Shown here: piece by piece, positions 25,407 to 34,907 of the stretch
How positions within the stretch are numbered: position 1 is the stretch's first letter
How the letters are laid out: each line of letters begins with the position of its first letter
Program-made: the position numbers and the translations under genes
From: Myroides sp. N17-2
GTDB lineage: Bacteria > Bacteroidota > Bacteroidia > Flavobacteriales > Flavobacteriaceae
Direction of reading: 5' to 3'
Assembly: GCF_002286775.1 (NCBI RefSeq)
Contig: NZ_NSGJ01000018.1
Coordinates: 1-64,000 of the forward strand
DNA: 64,000 nucleotides
Notes under the pieces: generated by a model
The model's database searches: none
What the model saw: only the letters and a program-made list of their open reading frames with translations
What the model was told of the DNA's origin: nothing

Positions 25407-25841
25407 CTAGTCTCTCCTATCTAATAGCACTTGATCTAAACTATATACGTATACTGGTACTGTGCTAAGCAAAAAACTTGCGCTAACCCCAATCCACACT
25501 GAATAATCAAAGGTCATTTTGATGCCAAATGCCAAGGTCATCATTAAAGCAAAAAAGGTCAAAAGCCCCCCTGAGAGTATAGCCGTGATTCTAGTTTGAT
25601 ATCCTACGATTAATAGGAATGCCAATACCACTTCTAAACAAGTAGCCAATACAGCTAATATCCTACCTATAAAATCAGGTACAAAGAAATTGAGTTGATT
25701 TGAATAATTGAGAAAGTTTTCCCAATTTCCCCAAGCAACATTAGTAGTTCCTGGAGTGCCCCATAATCCCATTCGATCAGCGACAGCTGATAAAAAACCA
25801 ATCGCTATGGCAAAGCGCAAAAATAATTGTGTAATCTTCAT
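25407..25841 (-). CDS. DoxX family membrane protein
   Basis: The 144-aa protein has four hydrophobic helices and the DoxX-family start (LFLRFAIAIGFLSAVADRMG). A core YQTRITAILSGGLLTFFALM follows. The family is found with redox and thiosulfate metabolism in other organisms, but this copy has no such neighbours. It stands alone between two long gene-free regions. Confidence 0.8.
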   Translation of the reverse strand: MKITQLFLRFAIAIGFLSAVADRMGLWGTPGTTNVAWGNWENFLNYSNQLNFFVPDFIGRILAVLATCLEVVLAFLLIVGYQTRITAILSGGLLTFFALMMTLAFGIKMTFDYSVWIGVSASFLLSTVPVYVYSLDQVLLDRRD

Positions 25842-26171
25842 TTGATGATTTGTTTAAACAGCAAATCTAGTCTCCTAGCTTTTAAATAAAATTAAACCTG
25901 TTTAAGAAATGACCTGCCATTATGCTCACCTAATAACATTAGTAAATCCCCCTTCTTAAACATTTGTTTATCAACCGATAAACTCTCTTTATTTTTTTGT
26001 ATCTTTGCTAAGTAAGCAATTAATCATTGTTGCTTATAATCTCAATATTTGCATAAAACTAAGCAAATCCTTTCCTCAAATAATCCTGTTTTTGAGGTAA
26101 AAAAATCAATACTCTAGATTTTTACATAATATCTTTAACAATTATTTTAACGTTTGAAAAAAGGAGATTTC

Positions 26172-26301
26172 CCTGTGTTATAGCGGTGTTATCCCTAGTT
26201 TGTTCTCAAGTTGTTCCCAAAACAGCTCTCAATGACAGCGTCTTGGGAACAACACTGGAACAGGAGTAAAACAACATATCCTCAAGCCCCATAACACAAG
26301 G
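26172..26301 (+). other. Nested inverted repeats, possible structured RNA
   Basis: An inner stem TTGTTCCCAA (26211-26220) pairs perfectly with TTGGGAACAA (26243-26252). An outer stem GTGTTAT (26175-26181) pairs with ATAACAC (26291-26297). The inner arm is one of two 11-bp near-repeats (TTGTTCTCAAG, TTGTTCCCAAA). Confidence 0.4.
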
Positions 26302-26663
26302 CTTAAAGAGGTTTTAAGTTCCATGAAGAATAACGTAGTTGTTAAAAAATTAACAATGAGTAAATAATCCTATTTAACAAATTAATTAACGATTATCTTT
26401 ATCTATAAATATTCGCAAAACAACACTTTTATCTAATTCTATTTTTCTAATCAAGATAGCCCTATCCCTTCTTCTGTTCACTTAAACTCTTAGCTATCCC
26501 ACCAACCAATACACTTTACCTCCTAAAGCAGAAAAAAGAGTAATAACTAGAATGGCTTCCTATAACGCTTACCTCCATGATTAGATTTGCGAAATATTAT
26601 AGCACATTAAGGACTTTGGCGAGATTATAAGTTTCTAAACTTTAGATAAACTAAAGAAAGCAT

Positions 26664-26671
26664 TATCTTTG
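26664..26671 (+). promoter_or_regulatory. uvrA -7 element
   Basis: TATCTTTG fits the Bacteroidota -7 consensus TAnnTTTG and lies 23 bp before the uvrA start codon. Confidence 0.5.
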
Positions 26672-26694
26672 TATGTTCAACCTTTATAGGCTTT

Positions 26695-29508
26695 ATGAAA
26701 AAAATAGATTTCTCCAATATAGATCCAAAAAAGAATATAATAATCAAGGGTGCTCAGTTGCACAACCTTAAGAATATAGACGTCGTGATTCCGCGTAATA
26801 ACCTTGTGGTTATCACTGGTCTATCTGGTTCAGGTAAGTCGAGCTTGGCTTTTGACACGTTATATGCTGAGGGACAACGCCGATATGTAGAGAGTTTATC
26901 TTCTTATGCACGTCAGTTCTTAGGTCGTATTAATAAACCTAAGGTGGAGTACATCAAGGGTATCGCTCCTGCTATCGCTATCGAACAAAAAGTAAATACG
27001 AGTAACGCTAGGTCTACTGTGGGTACCTCTACAGAGATATATGACTACATCAAACTGCTTTATGCGCGTATCGGGAAGACTATCTCTCCTATCTCTGGTG
27101 AGGAAGTGAAGAAAGATACCGTAAGTGATGTATTAGATTATATCAAGAGCCTACCGATCGGTGCAAAACTTCTATTACTAGCACCTATTGACTTAGGGGA
27201 AGACAGAGTCCTGTATGAACATCTTAATGTACTATTACAGCAGGGATATGCTAGAGTATTAGTCAATGGCGAGACACTTCGTCTAGACTCCTATATCAGT
27301 GAACATACGGAAGATGAAGTTAATAAAGTAGACGTGTCAAATGTATATCTAATCGTAGACCGTATCGTCGTGAGTGATGATGAGGACTTCTATAATCGAT
27401 TAGGAGATTCTGTAGAAACTGCTTTCTTTGAAGGGAAAGGATACTGCTATATAGAAGATCTAAAAGACAAAACACGCAAGGAGTTTAGCAACAACTTCGC
27501 TTTAGACGGAGAGACATTCTTAGAGCCAAACGTTCACTTGTTTAGTTTTAATAATCCTTATGGAGCCTGTCCTACTTGTGATGGATATGGAAATATCATC
27601 GGTATAGATGAAGAATTAGTGATTCCAAATACAGGCTTATCTGTTTATGACAATGCTGTTTTTCCTTGGAGAGGAGAGTCGATGGGATGGTATAGAGATC
27701 AACTAGTAAACAATGCTTATAAGTTTGACTTCCCTATTCACAAACCGTATTTTGAATTGACAGATGAACAAAAAGCTTTAGTATGGGAAGGTAACGCTCT
27801 GTTTACAGGGTTAAACGACTTCTTTAAGGAACTAGAAGAAAAGAATTATAAGATACAAAATAGAGTACTTCTCTCTCGTTATAGAGGGAAGACTAAATGT
27901 CCTACTTGTAAAGGAAAGAGATTGCGTATAGAAGCTAGCTATGTAAAAGTAGGCAGCAAAACTGTTAGTGAATTAGTAGACTTACCGATCAAGCATTTGA
28001 TCACTTTCTTTAAGGATCTTGTCTTAAACGAATATGAAGCTAAAGTAGCTAGTCGCCTTTTAATCGAAATCAACAACAGACTAGGATTTCTTAGTAATGT
28101 AGGACTTGACTACTTAACGCTAAACAGAAACTCCGCTTCTTTATCAGGTGGAGAATCTCAACGTATCAACTTGGCTACATCACTAGGAAGTAGTTTAGTT
28201 GGGTCGATGTATATCTTAGACGAACCAAGTATAGGACTACACCCAAAAGATACAGAGAAGCTTATCGATGTACTAAATAACCTAAAACAATTAGGGAATA
28301 CCGTGATCGTAGTAGAGCACGATGAGGACATTATGAAGTCTGCAGATCAGATTATAGATATCGGTCCTGAGGCAGGTAGCTATGGAGGTGAATTAGTCGC
28401 TCAAGGGGACTATGCTACCATCCTTAAGTCTGACTCTCTTACAGGTAAATACCTTAGTGGAGCACTCGAAATAGCTGTCCCAAAGAAGCGCAGACCATAT
28501 AAACACTTTATTGAGATAATAGGCACTAGAGAGAACAACCTCAAGAATATAGATGTTACTTTTCCATTAGATTGTTTGACTGTAATCACAGGAGTATCTG
28601 GTAGTGGTAAAAGTACACTAGTCAAAAAGATATTGTTCCCTGCGTTGCAAAAGAAACTAACAGGACTTAGTGATAAGCCTGGGCAGTTCACAGAAATGAA
28701 AGGAGAATTCGGAGGGATTAAATCTGTAGAATATGTGGATCAAAACCCTATCGGAAGAAGTTCTCGATCTAATCCTGTGACCTACATCAAAGCGTATGAT
28801 GACATTAGAGATTTATACTCTAAACAACAACTATCTAAACTTAGAGGATACCAACCGAAACACTTCTCATTTAACGTAGATGGTGGTAGATGTGAGACGT
28901 GTAAAGGAGAAGGTACAGTGACTGTAGAGATGCAGTTTATGGCTGACGTTCACTTAGAATGTGAGACTTGCCACGGAAAGCGCTTTAAGAAAGAAGTATT
29001 AGAAGTAAACTTTGAAGGAAAGAACATAGACGACTTATTGACAATGACGATAGATGATGCGCTACAGTTCTTTGATCTACATAAACAAACCAAGATAGCG
29101 CAGAAGCTACAGCCTCTACACGATGTGGGATTAGGATATGTACAGCTAGGTCAGTCTTCTTCTACCCTATCAGGTGGAGAAGCACAACGTATCAAGCTGG
29201 CATCTTTCTTATTAGCGGGAACAACTAGAGATAAGGTGCTATTCGTATTCGATGAACCAACGACAGGACTGCACTTCCACGATATTCAGAAGTTGTTGAA
29301 GTCATTCGAAGCTTTAATCGAGAAAGGACATTCTATCATCGTTATCGAACACAACCTTGACTTGATCAAATGTGCAGATTACATCATCGACATTGGTCCT
29401 GGTGGTGGTGAGTATGGTGGTGAGTTAGTAGCCTTCGGTACTCCTGAAGAAGTAGCTAAAAACAAAGCTTCTCTAACAGGTCATTACTTAAAAGAAAAAC
29501 TTAGATAA
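26695..29508 (+). CDS. uvrA: Excinuclease ABC subunit A
   Basis: The 937-aa protein recognises DNA damage in nucleotide excision repair together with UvrB. It has two ABC ATPase modules with Walker [13 protein letters not shown] (near residue 42) and [13 protein letters not shown] signatures [12 protein letters not shown] and [12 protein letters not shown], and Walker [13 protein letters not shown] and [11 protein letters not shown]. Zinc fingers [25 protein letters not shown] and CETCHGKR are present. Full length for the family. A terminator follows at 29563-29595. Confidence 0.97.
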   Translation: MKKIDFSNIDPKKNIIIKGAQLHNLKNIDVVIPRNNLVVITGLSGSGKSSLAFDTLYAEGQRRYVESLSSYARQFLGRINKPKVEYIKGIAPAIAIEQKVNTSNARSTVGTSTEIYDYIKLLYARIGKTISPISGEEVKKDTVSDVLDYIKSLPIGAKLLLLAPIDLGEDRVLYEHLNVLLQQGYARVLVNGETLRLDSYISEHTEDEVNKVDVSNVYLIVDRIVVSDDEDFYNRLGDSVETAFFEGKGYCYIEDLKDKTRKEFSNNFALDGETFLEPNVHLFSFNNPYGACPTCDGYGNIIGIDEELVIPNTGLSVYDNAVFPWRGESMGWYRDQLVNNAYKFDFPIHKPYFELTDEQKALVWEGNALFTGLNDFFKELEEKNYKIQNRVLLSRYRGKTKCPTCKGKRLRIEASYVKVGSKTVSELVDLPIKHLITFFKDLVLNEYEAKVASRLLIEINNRLGFLSNVGLDYLTLNRNSASLSGGESQRINLATSLGSSLVGSMYILDEPSIGLHPKDTEKLIDVLNNLKQLGNTVIVVEHDEDIMKSADQIIDIGPEAGSYGGELVAQGDYATILKSDSLTGKYLSGALEIAVPKKRRPYKHFIEIIGTRENNLKNIDVTFPLDCLTVITGVSGSGKSTLVKKILFPALQKKLTGLSDKPGQFTEMKGEFGGIKSVEYVDQNPIGRSSRSNPVTYIKAYDDIRDLYSKQQLSKLRGYQPKHFSFNVDGGRCETCKGEGTVTVEMQFMADVHLECETCHGKRFKKEVLEVNFEGKNIDDLLTMTIDDALQFFDLHKQTKIAQKLQPLHDVGLGYVQLGQSSSTLSGGEAQRIKLASFLLAGTTRDKVLFVFDEPTTGLHFHDIQKLLKSFEALIEKGHSIIVIEHNLDLIKCADYIIDIGPGGGEYGGELVAFGTPEEVAKNKASLTGHYLKEKLR

Positions 29509-29562
29509 TCACTTAGATAATTACGAATTACGACGATATATCTCGTAAATAGAAGATAAAAT

Positions 29563-29595
29563 AAAGGCTGTGTCACAACAATGACACAGCCTTTT
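29563..29595. terminator. Terminator of uvrA
   Basis: AAAGGCTGTGTCA pairs with TGACACAGCCTTT around a short loop, followed by T. Confidence 0.8.
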
Positions 29596-29648
29596 ATATT
29601 TATATAACACTCTGAATATCCACAAACAAAGCTCGTAATTCGTAATTT

Positions 29649-30938
29649 CTAATTCGTAATTAATTTAGCTAGTTTTTCTGTTAGTCGCTTGCGACTATAG
29701 TACTGCAGCCCCATACCATACACCTTAAGTTGTTGTTTTTGGTATAGTTCGAAGTATTCTAATAAGATATCACTCAACTTATCTTTCTCACTATATAACA
29801 CTACTTTACCTGTATTAGTCTCTTTGACAATATCAAAGAAGTCAGACTCCTCAGGGCCTATTCCTAAGATAGGACGTTCAGATGCCATATACTCAAACAA
29901 TTTACCCGGTATAATGGCTTTAGTGTCTTCAGAGTCTATCTCTATCAACAACAATACTTGTGAAGCGCGCATTTGTCTCAAGGCTTCTACATTATCTACA
30001 TAGCCTAAGTTTAACACACAGTCCTCTAGCTTAAACTCTTTGATGGTATCCAATACTTGGCTACTCACCTTCCCTACTAACTTCAGTTGAAACGCCTCTT
30101 TAAACGCTTTGTTCTCTTTTCTTAGTTCTGATATTGCCTTCCATAGTATTCTAGGATTGCGTTCAGATAAGAAAGAACCTATATGCGCTAAGGTAAACTT
30201 CTCATCTAGTGGTATCTTCCCAAGACTTGTGATATCATAACCATTGGTAATGACCGTTATAGGTTTGCTTGTTTTCTCTTGAAACTCTTTCTTCGTTGTT
30301 TTGCTTGTAACGATGATTTGATCTGCTTTGTTTAAAACCTCTTTCTCTAGTTCTAGATGTTTAGCCGCACTAGATTCGTTTAGTTTTAATTCCTTGTGAT
30401 AGCCTATGGTTGTCCATGGATCTCTAAAGTCAGCTATCCATTGGACGTTTAACTGCTCTTTAAGCGCCATTCCTATCAAATGCATACTATGAGGCGGTCC
30501 GGTTGTAATAACTGTCTCTATATCCTTATTCTGCTTTAAATAGTCAGCCAAATAAGCAACAGACGGCTTGACCCAACTCACTCGAGCATCCGGAATATAG
30601 AAGTTTCCTCTTACCCAAAGCAATAACTTATCTGTAAAAGTCTGTTTCTTCTTATCTGGTATAATACCTGCACTTAATGTATCTGTATTTTTACCACTCA
30701 CTAACTTCGCCTTGCGATAAGGCTCGTTAATAGGTTGCTTTAACACTGTAATCGAAGGGTCTACTTCGCTCGTGTTATTTGTATCTATTAACGGATAACT
30801 AGGATTCTCAGGAACATAAACAATTGGCTCTATATCAAAGCTTGGCAAATATTTGACAAACTTCAGCCAACGCTGTACACCTGGCCCTCCTGCTGGTGGC
30901 CAATAGTAACTTATGATTAAAACTTTTTTCTTAGACAT
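29649..30938 (-). CDS. Glycosyltransferase, GT4/GT1-like
   Basis: The 429-aa protein has the GT-B fold of glycosyltransferases that use nucleotide sugars. The N-terminal domain starts KKVLIISYYWPPAGGPGVQR, with a glycine-rich loop. The C-terminal domain includes LAHIGSFLSERNPRILW and the acceptor-donor motif PGKLFEYMASERPILGIG. The substrate is unknown; it may act in surface polysaccharide or glycoprotein synthesis. Its neighbour YfhO on the same strand is also a candidate in surface glycan work. Confidence 0.85.
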   Translation of the reverse strand: MSKKKVLIISYYWPPAGGPGVQRWLKFVKYLPSFDIEPIVYVPENPSYPLIDTNNTSEVDPSITVLKQPINEPYRKAKLVSGKNTDTLSAGIIPDKKKQTFTDKLLLWVRGNFYIPDARVSWVKPSVAYLADYLKQNKDIETVITTGPPHSMHLIGMALKEQLNVQWIADFRDPWTTIGYHKELKLNESSAAKHLELEKEVLNKADQIIVTSKTTKKEFQEKTSKPITVITNGYDITSLGKIPLDEKFTLAHIGSFLSERNPRILWKAISELRKENKAFKEAFQLKLVGKVSSQVLDTIKEFKLEDCVLNLGYVDNVEALRQMRASQVLLLIEIDSEDTKAIIPGKLFEYMASERPILGIGPEESDFFDIVKETNTGKVVLYSEKDKLSDILLEYFELYQKQQLKVYGMGLQYYSRKRLTEKLAKLITN

Positions 30939-31047
30939 ACTCGTTCTGCATTTTGTTTTTTTTATTGTGTCGTCACGGATTGCAAATCCGCGACAGCGTG
31001 AGATGTTGTTGTTTTGTGATGTTGTGTCGTCACGGATTACAAATCCG

Positions 31048-31149
31048 CGACAGCAATGATATTGTTATTTGAAAGTTTAATTATCTTCTTAAGTGCAATA
31101 TACTTCCTCAAAAAAACAAAAAAACAAAAAAACGAAATCACAAAAAAAC
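31048..31149 (+). repeat. 100-bp direct repeat, copy 1
   Basis: Starts GCGACAGCAATGAT and ends in an A-rich tract with ATCACAAAAAAAC. It matches 31307-31403 closely. Confidence 0.7.
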
Positions 31150-31176
31150 TCTTTTATTTATTATTCTACTCACTAA

Positions 31177-31235
31177 AAACATCTAGATATTTTAGGTGGG
31201 CGTATAGTAATATGCCCCTACGATTGTGTGCCGAT
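31177..31235 (+). repeat. Palindromic element, copy in glycosyltransferase-yfhO gap
   Basis: The hairpin GGGCGTATAGTAATATGCCC at 31198-31217 is preceded by AACATCTAGATATTTTAGGT and followed by CTACGATTGTGTGCC, like the copies at 53 kb. Confidence 0.6.
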
Positions 31236-31306
31236 AGGGCGTTATAGACATTGTTGTTTTCTGATGTTGTGTTGTCACGGATTACAAATCCGCGACAGCC
31301 AATCCG

Positions 31307-31403
31307 CGACAGCAATGATGATGTTGTTATTTGAAAGTTTAATTATCTTCTTAAGTGCAATATACTTCCTCAAAAAAACAAAAAAACGAAATCACAAAAA
31401 AAC
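31307..31403 (+). repeat. 100-bp direct repeat, copy 2
   Basis: Second copy of 31048-31149, with a short insertion (GCCAATCCGCGACAG) at its head. Confidence 0.7.
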
Positions 31404-31411
31404 AAAAACAC

Positions 31412-33850
31412 TTACTTCTTCTTCGCCACTAGATAAATACCTCCCGCAGTAATTAATAAAATTAGAATACTTGAGATTAACGCTATAGTTCCTCCTTTAG
31501 AGATAACTTCAGGTTCGAATGTGAATTCCACTGTATGTTTTCCTTTAGGAAGTTCGATAGCTCTTAGTACGTAATCTACTGCTACGATAGGCACTTCTAC
31601 ATTATCTACCTTCGCTACCCATCCGTGAGGATAGTATATCTCAGAGAACACTGCTAATCCATCATTCGTATTCGTTGACTCATAAGTAATCTTATTAGGA
31701 GCATAGCTCTTAAGGTTGATTGTTGCTAATGAATCTACAGTATAACTATCTTTAATTGCGATACCCTTAAACATAGTCGTATTAAGAACAGCTTGTTGTT
31801 TTGTCTTTAATCCTGTTAAGGCTTTCATCTCCGCATCTGCATTCTCTACTTTCTTCACGCTAGACACAAACCAAGCGTTTCCGTTAGCATTATCATTTAA
31901 TAAAGGTACATCTCTTCCCTCTTCATCTTTTTGGATAATGTACTTCACATTCATCATATTTAGCACCTCCATATTAGAGTTTTGCTTCAGCTGATAATCT
32001 GCTAATTCTTGCATTCTACGAGGCTTCGCTGCGTGGTATCCTCCTAGTGAATTATGGAAGAACGAGCTTCTCGCACTATTAAACCCACCGCTGAACTCAT
32101 ACACTCTAAAGTGCTCTGTATCATTTAGAATAACTTTATCAGCAGGTGTTGCTTGAAACGGAGTATTCATTTGTGATGCTAATACGAAGTGAGAATCATT
32201 CACGTAGTTTCTATCTACTAATACCAAGTCCCCTACCATCAGCACACCTACGATAACTGCTGCTATCTGAGCACTGATTTTTCCTTTAGTAGAGAAGTAT
32301 AATGCTGCTGCTGCTAACGCAATAAGTACAAAACTTCTGATCAAATCAGCAGTGTACATATCCTTTCTATCTTGTATCAAAGCATTGATAAAACCTGGTC
32401 CTATCTCTCCATAAGCTCCTCTGTAGTACTCATCATTTAATCCTGTGAAACTCAATGTTCCCTTTACTAAGAATAATAAAACGATAATAGACCCAACTGC
32501 AATACCTGATTTCTTAAGTAATGCTAATTGTTCTTGTTTCTCTAATTTGCTATAGGCATAAAGTCCCATAATCGCTAAAGCAGGTACACACATCTCTAAG
32601 ATTACTTGGATAGATGATACTGCTCTAAACTTATTATACATCGGGAAATAGTCTATAAAGAAGTCTGTCAGTACTGGGAAGTTCTTACCCCAAGAGAACA
32701 TCAGTGAGAACACTGCTCCTGCGATAAAGATATACTTGATATTTCTCTTCTCTGCGAAGATTCCCAATACAAATAAGAAGAATACAACAGCTCCGATATA
32801 GGCTGGTGCTGCTACGATAGGCTGATCTCCCCAATACGTAGGAGAACTAGCTGCCATCTCTGCTGCCTGCTGATCATTCGCTCCTACAGATTTGAATAAC
32901 TTATAGGTATTCGAATCAGTCCCTAACTTCTCTCCATTCGCTCCACCTGTAAGACGAGGTGCGATCAAGTTTAAACTTTCGAAGATTCCGTAGCTATATT
33001 CTGTGATGTAGTCATAACTCATCGCATTAGAAGATACCTTGGCAGAACCATCAGGTTGGTAAGTTAATTCACTGTTGCTTCGTGTACTAAACTTAGTGTA
33101 TTCAGAAGTAGCCATAAGGTTAGTCGCATTCGCTCCTATACTCAATATCGCTGCACCTATAAGCACTGTTAAAGAGTACCCGATAGCTTTAAAGTCTTTT
33201 TGTTTGATATATATTACCATATAATATATACCTACTAAGATCAATAGTAATAAAAGGTAATATGTCATCTGGAAGTGATTAGCTCCGATCTCTAATGCTG
33301 CTGCAAATAGTGTAAGCAATCCTCCTTTTATATAATGCTTTCTAAAGACTAATAATACTCCTGCTAATACCATCGGCATATAAGCGATAGCGTGTGCTTT
33401 AGCGTTATGCCCTACTCCTAAGATAATAATCAAATAGGTAGAAAAACCAAAAGCTAATGCTCCAATAAAAGAACGCAATGGCTTCATCCCTAAAGAAGCT
33501 AGTAGTACATAGAAACCAAGGAAGTAGATAAATAGATAATCTGCTGGTCTAGGTAAAAAACGAATAGCACTGTCTAGTGTTTTCACGTAATTATGAGGAA
33601 ACTTAGCTCCTAACTGATAAGTTGGCATTCCTCCGAAGGCACTGTTAGTCCAGTATGGCTCTTCTTTAGCTACTTCTCTAAAGTCGATTTGCTCTTTAGC
33701 CATTCCGGTATATTGTACGATATCGGATTGGTAAATCACTTTATTAGACAATACTGGCGAAAAATATAATAGTGCTACTATTATGAATCCTAAAACCACT
33801 AACAGATGTGGATAAATCTTTTTAAACGTATTGGTTGTTTCTGATGACAT
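31412..33850 (-). CDS. YfhO family membrane protein
   Basis: The 812-aa protein has about twelve transmembrane segments and a periplasmic C-terminal part before a last helix. The starts (HLLVVLGFIIVALLYFSPVL) and the segment GGYHAAKPRRMQELAD match the Bacteroidota YfhO family, related to GT-C glycosyltransferases. It should transfer or flip a lipid-linked sugar, but the reaction is not known. The next gene upstream (33984) is a DUF4834 protein, an often-seen neighbour. Confidence 0.85.
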   Translation of the reverse strand: MSSETTNTFKKIYPHLLVVLGFIIVALLYFSPVLSNKVIYQSDIVQYTGMAKEQIDFREVAKEEPYWTNSAFGGMPTYQLGAKFPHNYVKTLDSAIRFLPRPADYLFIYFLGFYVLLASLGMKPLRSFIGALAFGFSTYLIIILGVGHNAKAHAIAYMPMVLAGVLLVFRKHYIKGGLLTLFAAALEIGANHFQMTYYLLLLLILVGIYYMVIYIKQKDFKAIGYSLTVLIGAAILSIGANATNLMATSEYTKFSTRSNSELTYQPDGSAKVSSNAMSYDYITEYSYGIFESLNLIAPRLTGGANGEKLGTDSNTYKLFKSVGANDQQAAEMAASSPTYWGDQPIVAAPAYIGAVVFFLFVLGIFAEKRNIKYIFIAGAVFSLMFSWGKNFPVLTDFFIDYFPMYNKFRAVSSIQVILEMCVPALAIMGLYAYSKLEKQEQLALLKKSGIAVGSIIVLLFLVKGTLSFTGLNDEYYRGAYGEIGPGFINALIQDRKDMYTADLIRSFVLIALAAAALYFSTKGKISAQIAAVIVGVLMVGDLVLVDRNYVNDSHFVLASQMNTPFQATPADKVILNDTEHFRVYEFSGGFNSARSSFFHNSLGGYHAAKPRRMQELADYQLKQNSNMEVLNMMNVKYIIQKDEEGRDVPLLNDNANGNAWFVSSVKKVENADAEMKALTGLKTKQQAVLNTTMFKGIAIKDSYTVDSLATINLKSYAPNKITYESTNTNDGLAVFSEIYYPHGWVAKVDNVEVPIVAVDYVLRAIELPKGKHTVEFTFEPEVISKGGTIALISSILILLITAGGIYLVAKKK

Positions 33851-33933
33851 TTATACTACTATTTAAGATGCTAAAGTAAGTAATTTTAAGGATGCTTTAA
33901 AGATATCAATGTAGTTTTCTTTAAAGTCAAAAA

Positions 33934-33967
33934 AAAGCCCTCAAGAGCAACTGCTCCTGAGGGCTTT
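33934..33967. terminator. Terminator between DUF4834 gene and yfhO
   Basis: AAAGCCCTCA pairs with TGAGGGCTTT around an inner stem AGAGCA/TGCTCC, with T on the minus strand. Confidence 0.75.
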
Positions 33968-33983
33968 AAATGGTTATCTAATA

Positions 33984-34259
33984 TTACTTCTTGTCGATTT
34001 CTTCAAAGTCTACATACTCACCTACTACTTTAGTAGAGCGCGGTACTCTGCCACCCTGACTAGATGTATCAGTATATGTCTGAGACTCTTGATTACTTTG
34101 ACTTCCGTTATATTGGTTATACTCTTGTTGTCTTTGTTGAAAATTCTGTTCTGCTTTCTTCGCTACCTTGTATATTAATACAGGGAACAAATAACGCATC
34201 GCTATCTTAAATGCGTAATATATCAGAACAATAATAATAAGTGCTTTAATAAATCCCAT
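33984..34259 (-). CDS. DUF4834 family membrane protein
   Basis: The 91-aa protein has one N-terminal transmembrane helix (ALIIIVLIYYAFKIAMRYLF) and a polar Gln-rich tail (ending VVGEYVDFEEIDKK). DUF4834 is a Bacteroidota family of unknown function that often lies next to yfhO. A terminator (33934-33967) separates it from yfhO. Confidence 0.8.
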   Translation of the reverse strand: MGFIKALIIIVLIYYAFKIAMRYLFPVLIYKVAKKAEQNFQQRQQEYNQYNGSQSNQESQTYTDTSSQGGRVPRSTKVVGEYVDFEEIDKK

Positions 34260-34441
34260 GATTTCCTTCTTTTTATCAAAAATAGTAATTATAACAACTA
34301 AATGACAATCACAACTCTTAAATTATTGATAAATGTAGAAGAGGTGTTTACAGTTTGCGGTTTACAGTTAACAGTTTTTATTTCTTGTTGAGAAGACTAA
34401 TAATCTTTAGAAAGGTTGTTTTTCCGTTCTCCACTAAGTAC

Positions 34442-34816
34442 TTACTCCTTCCACTTCGTATATCCTCCTTCTAACTCATACACTTCTTTAAAGCCATTCT
34501 CTAATAACAGGTTTCTAGCTTTCTCACTGCGCTTACCTGATTTGCAAAAGATATATAATGGTTTGTCCTTTGACAAGTCCTTAGTCTGCTCTAGAAAATT
34601 ATCTCCTAAGAAGTCTATATTCTTTGCATACTCTATAGTCCCTTCTGAGAACTCTTTAGGTGTGCGTACATCTATAAGTTGTACTTCTGTCTGCTCTATA
34701 ACTTGTTTAAAAGAAGAGTTATTCAATAAATGATTTACTTTATCTTGACTATATCCTGTAAAAGAGACACTTAACATCACAATAAACAAAAGAATCAAAA
34801 CGTTATGCTTTTTCAT
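34442..34816 (-). CDS. Rhodanese-like domain protein, secreted
   Basis: The 124-aa protein has a signal peptide (to about residue 23) and a single rhodanese domain with active-site Cys91 in FCKSGKRS. The sequence QLIDVRTPKEFSEGTI precedes it. It should transfer sulfane sulfur or sense thiols in the periplasm. It is divergent from hemN, with which it shares a palindromic promoter region (34880-34899). Confidence 0.88.
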   Translation of the reverse strand: MKKHNVLILLFIVMLSVSFTGYSQDKVNHLLNNSSFKQVIEQTEVQLIDVRTPKEFSEGTIEYAKNIDFLGDNFLEQTKDLSKDKPLYIFCKSGKRSEKARNLLLENGFKEVYELEGGYTKWKE

Positions 34817-34879
34817 ATAAGAATGTTTAATAGTTTAACAAAAATGACAAATATCATAGTATGCGAATTTACATCACTA

Positions 34880-34899
34880 TATATTTGTTTTCAAATATA
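34880..34899. promoter_or_regulatory. Palindromic promoter between rhodanese gene and hemN
   Basis: TATATTTG-TTTT-CAAATATA is a perfect inverted repeat, and each half is a -7-like TAnnTTTG, one on each strand. The plus-strand copy ends 20 bp before the hemN start. Its central TTTG-N4-CAAA recalls Crp/Fnr-type half-sites, so it could be an operator as well. Confidence 0.5.
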
Positions 34900-34907
34900 G
34901 AATAAAT

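Larger units (their letters stand above)
25842..26694. other. 850-bp intergenic region upstream of uvrA
   Basis: No credible gene. A complex hairpin region lies at 26172-26301 and the uvrA promoter at 26664. The rest is AT-rich. Confidence 0.5.
30939..31411. other. Repeat-rich intergenic region, 473 bp
   Basis: Three copies of a palindrome built on GTCACGGATTACAAATCCGCGAC (30972-30995, 31029-31052, 31274-31297) are followed, in two cases, by a near-identical segment of about 100 bp (31048-31149 and 31307-31403). A copy of the palindromic element lies between them at 31177-31235. Confidence 0.7.

Noticed and set aside
31056..31452. Two short frames over the repeats before yfhO.
   Set aside because: They include the same repeated DNA twice and run into the antisense of yfhO.
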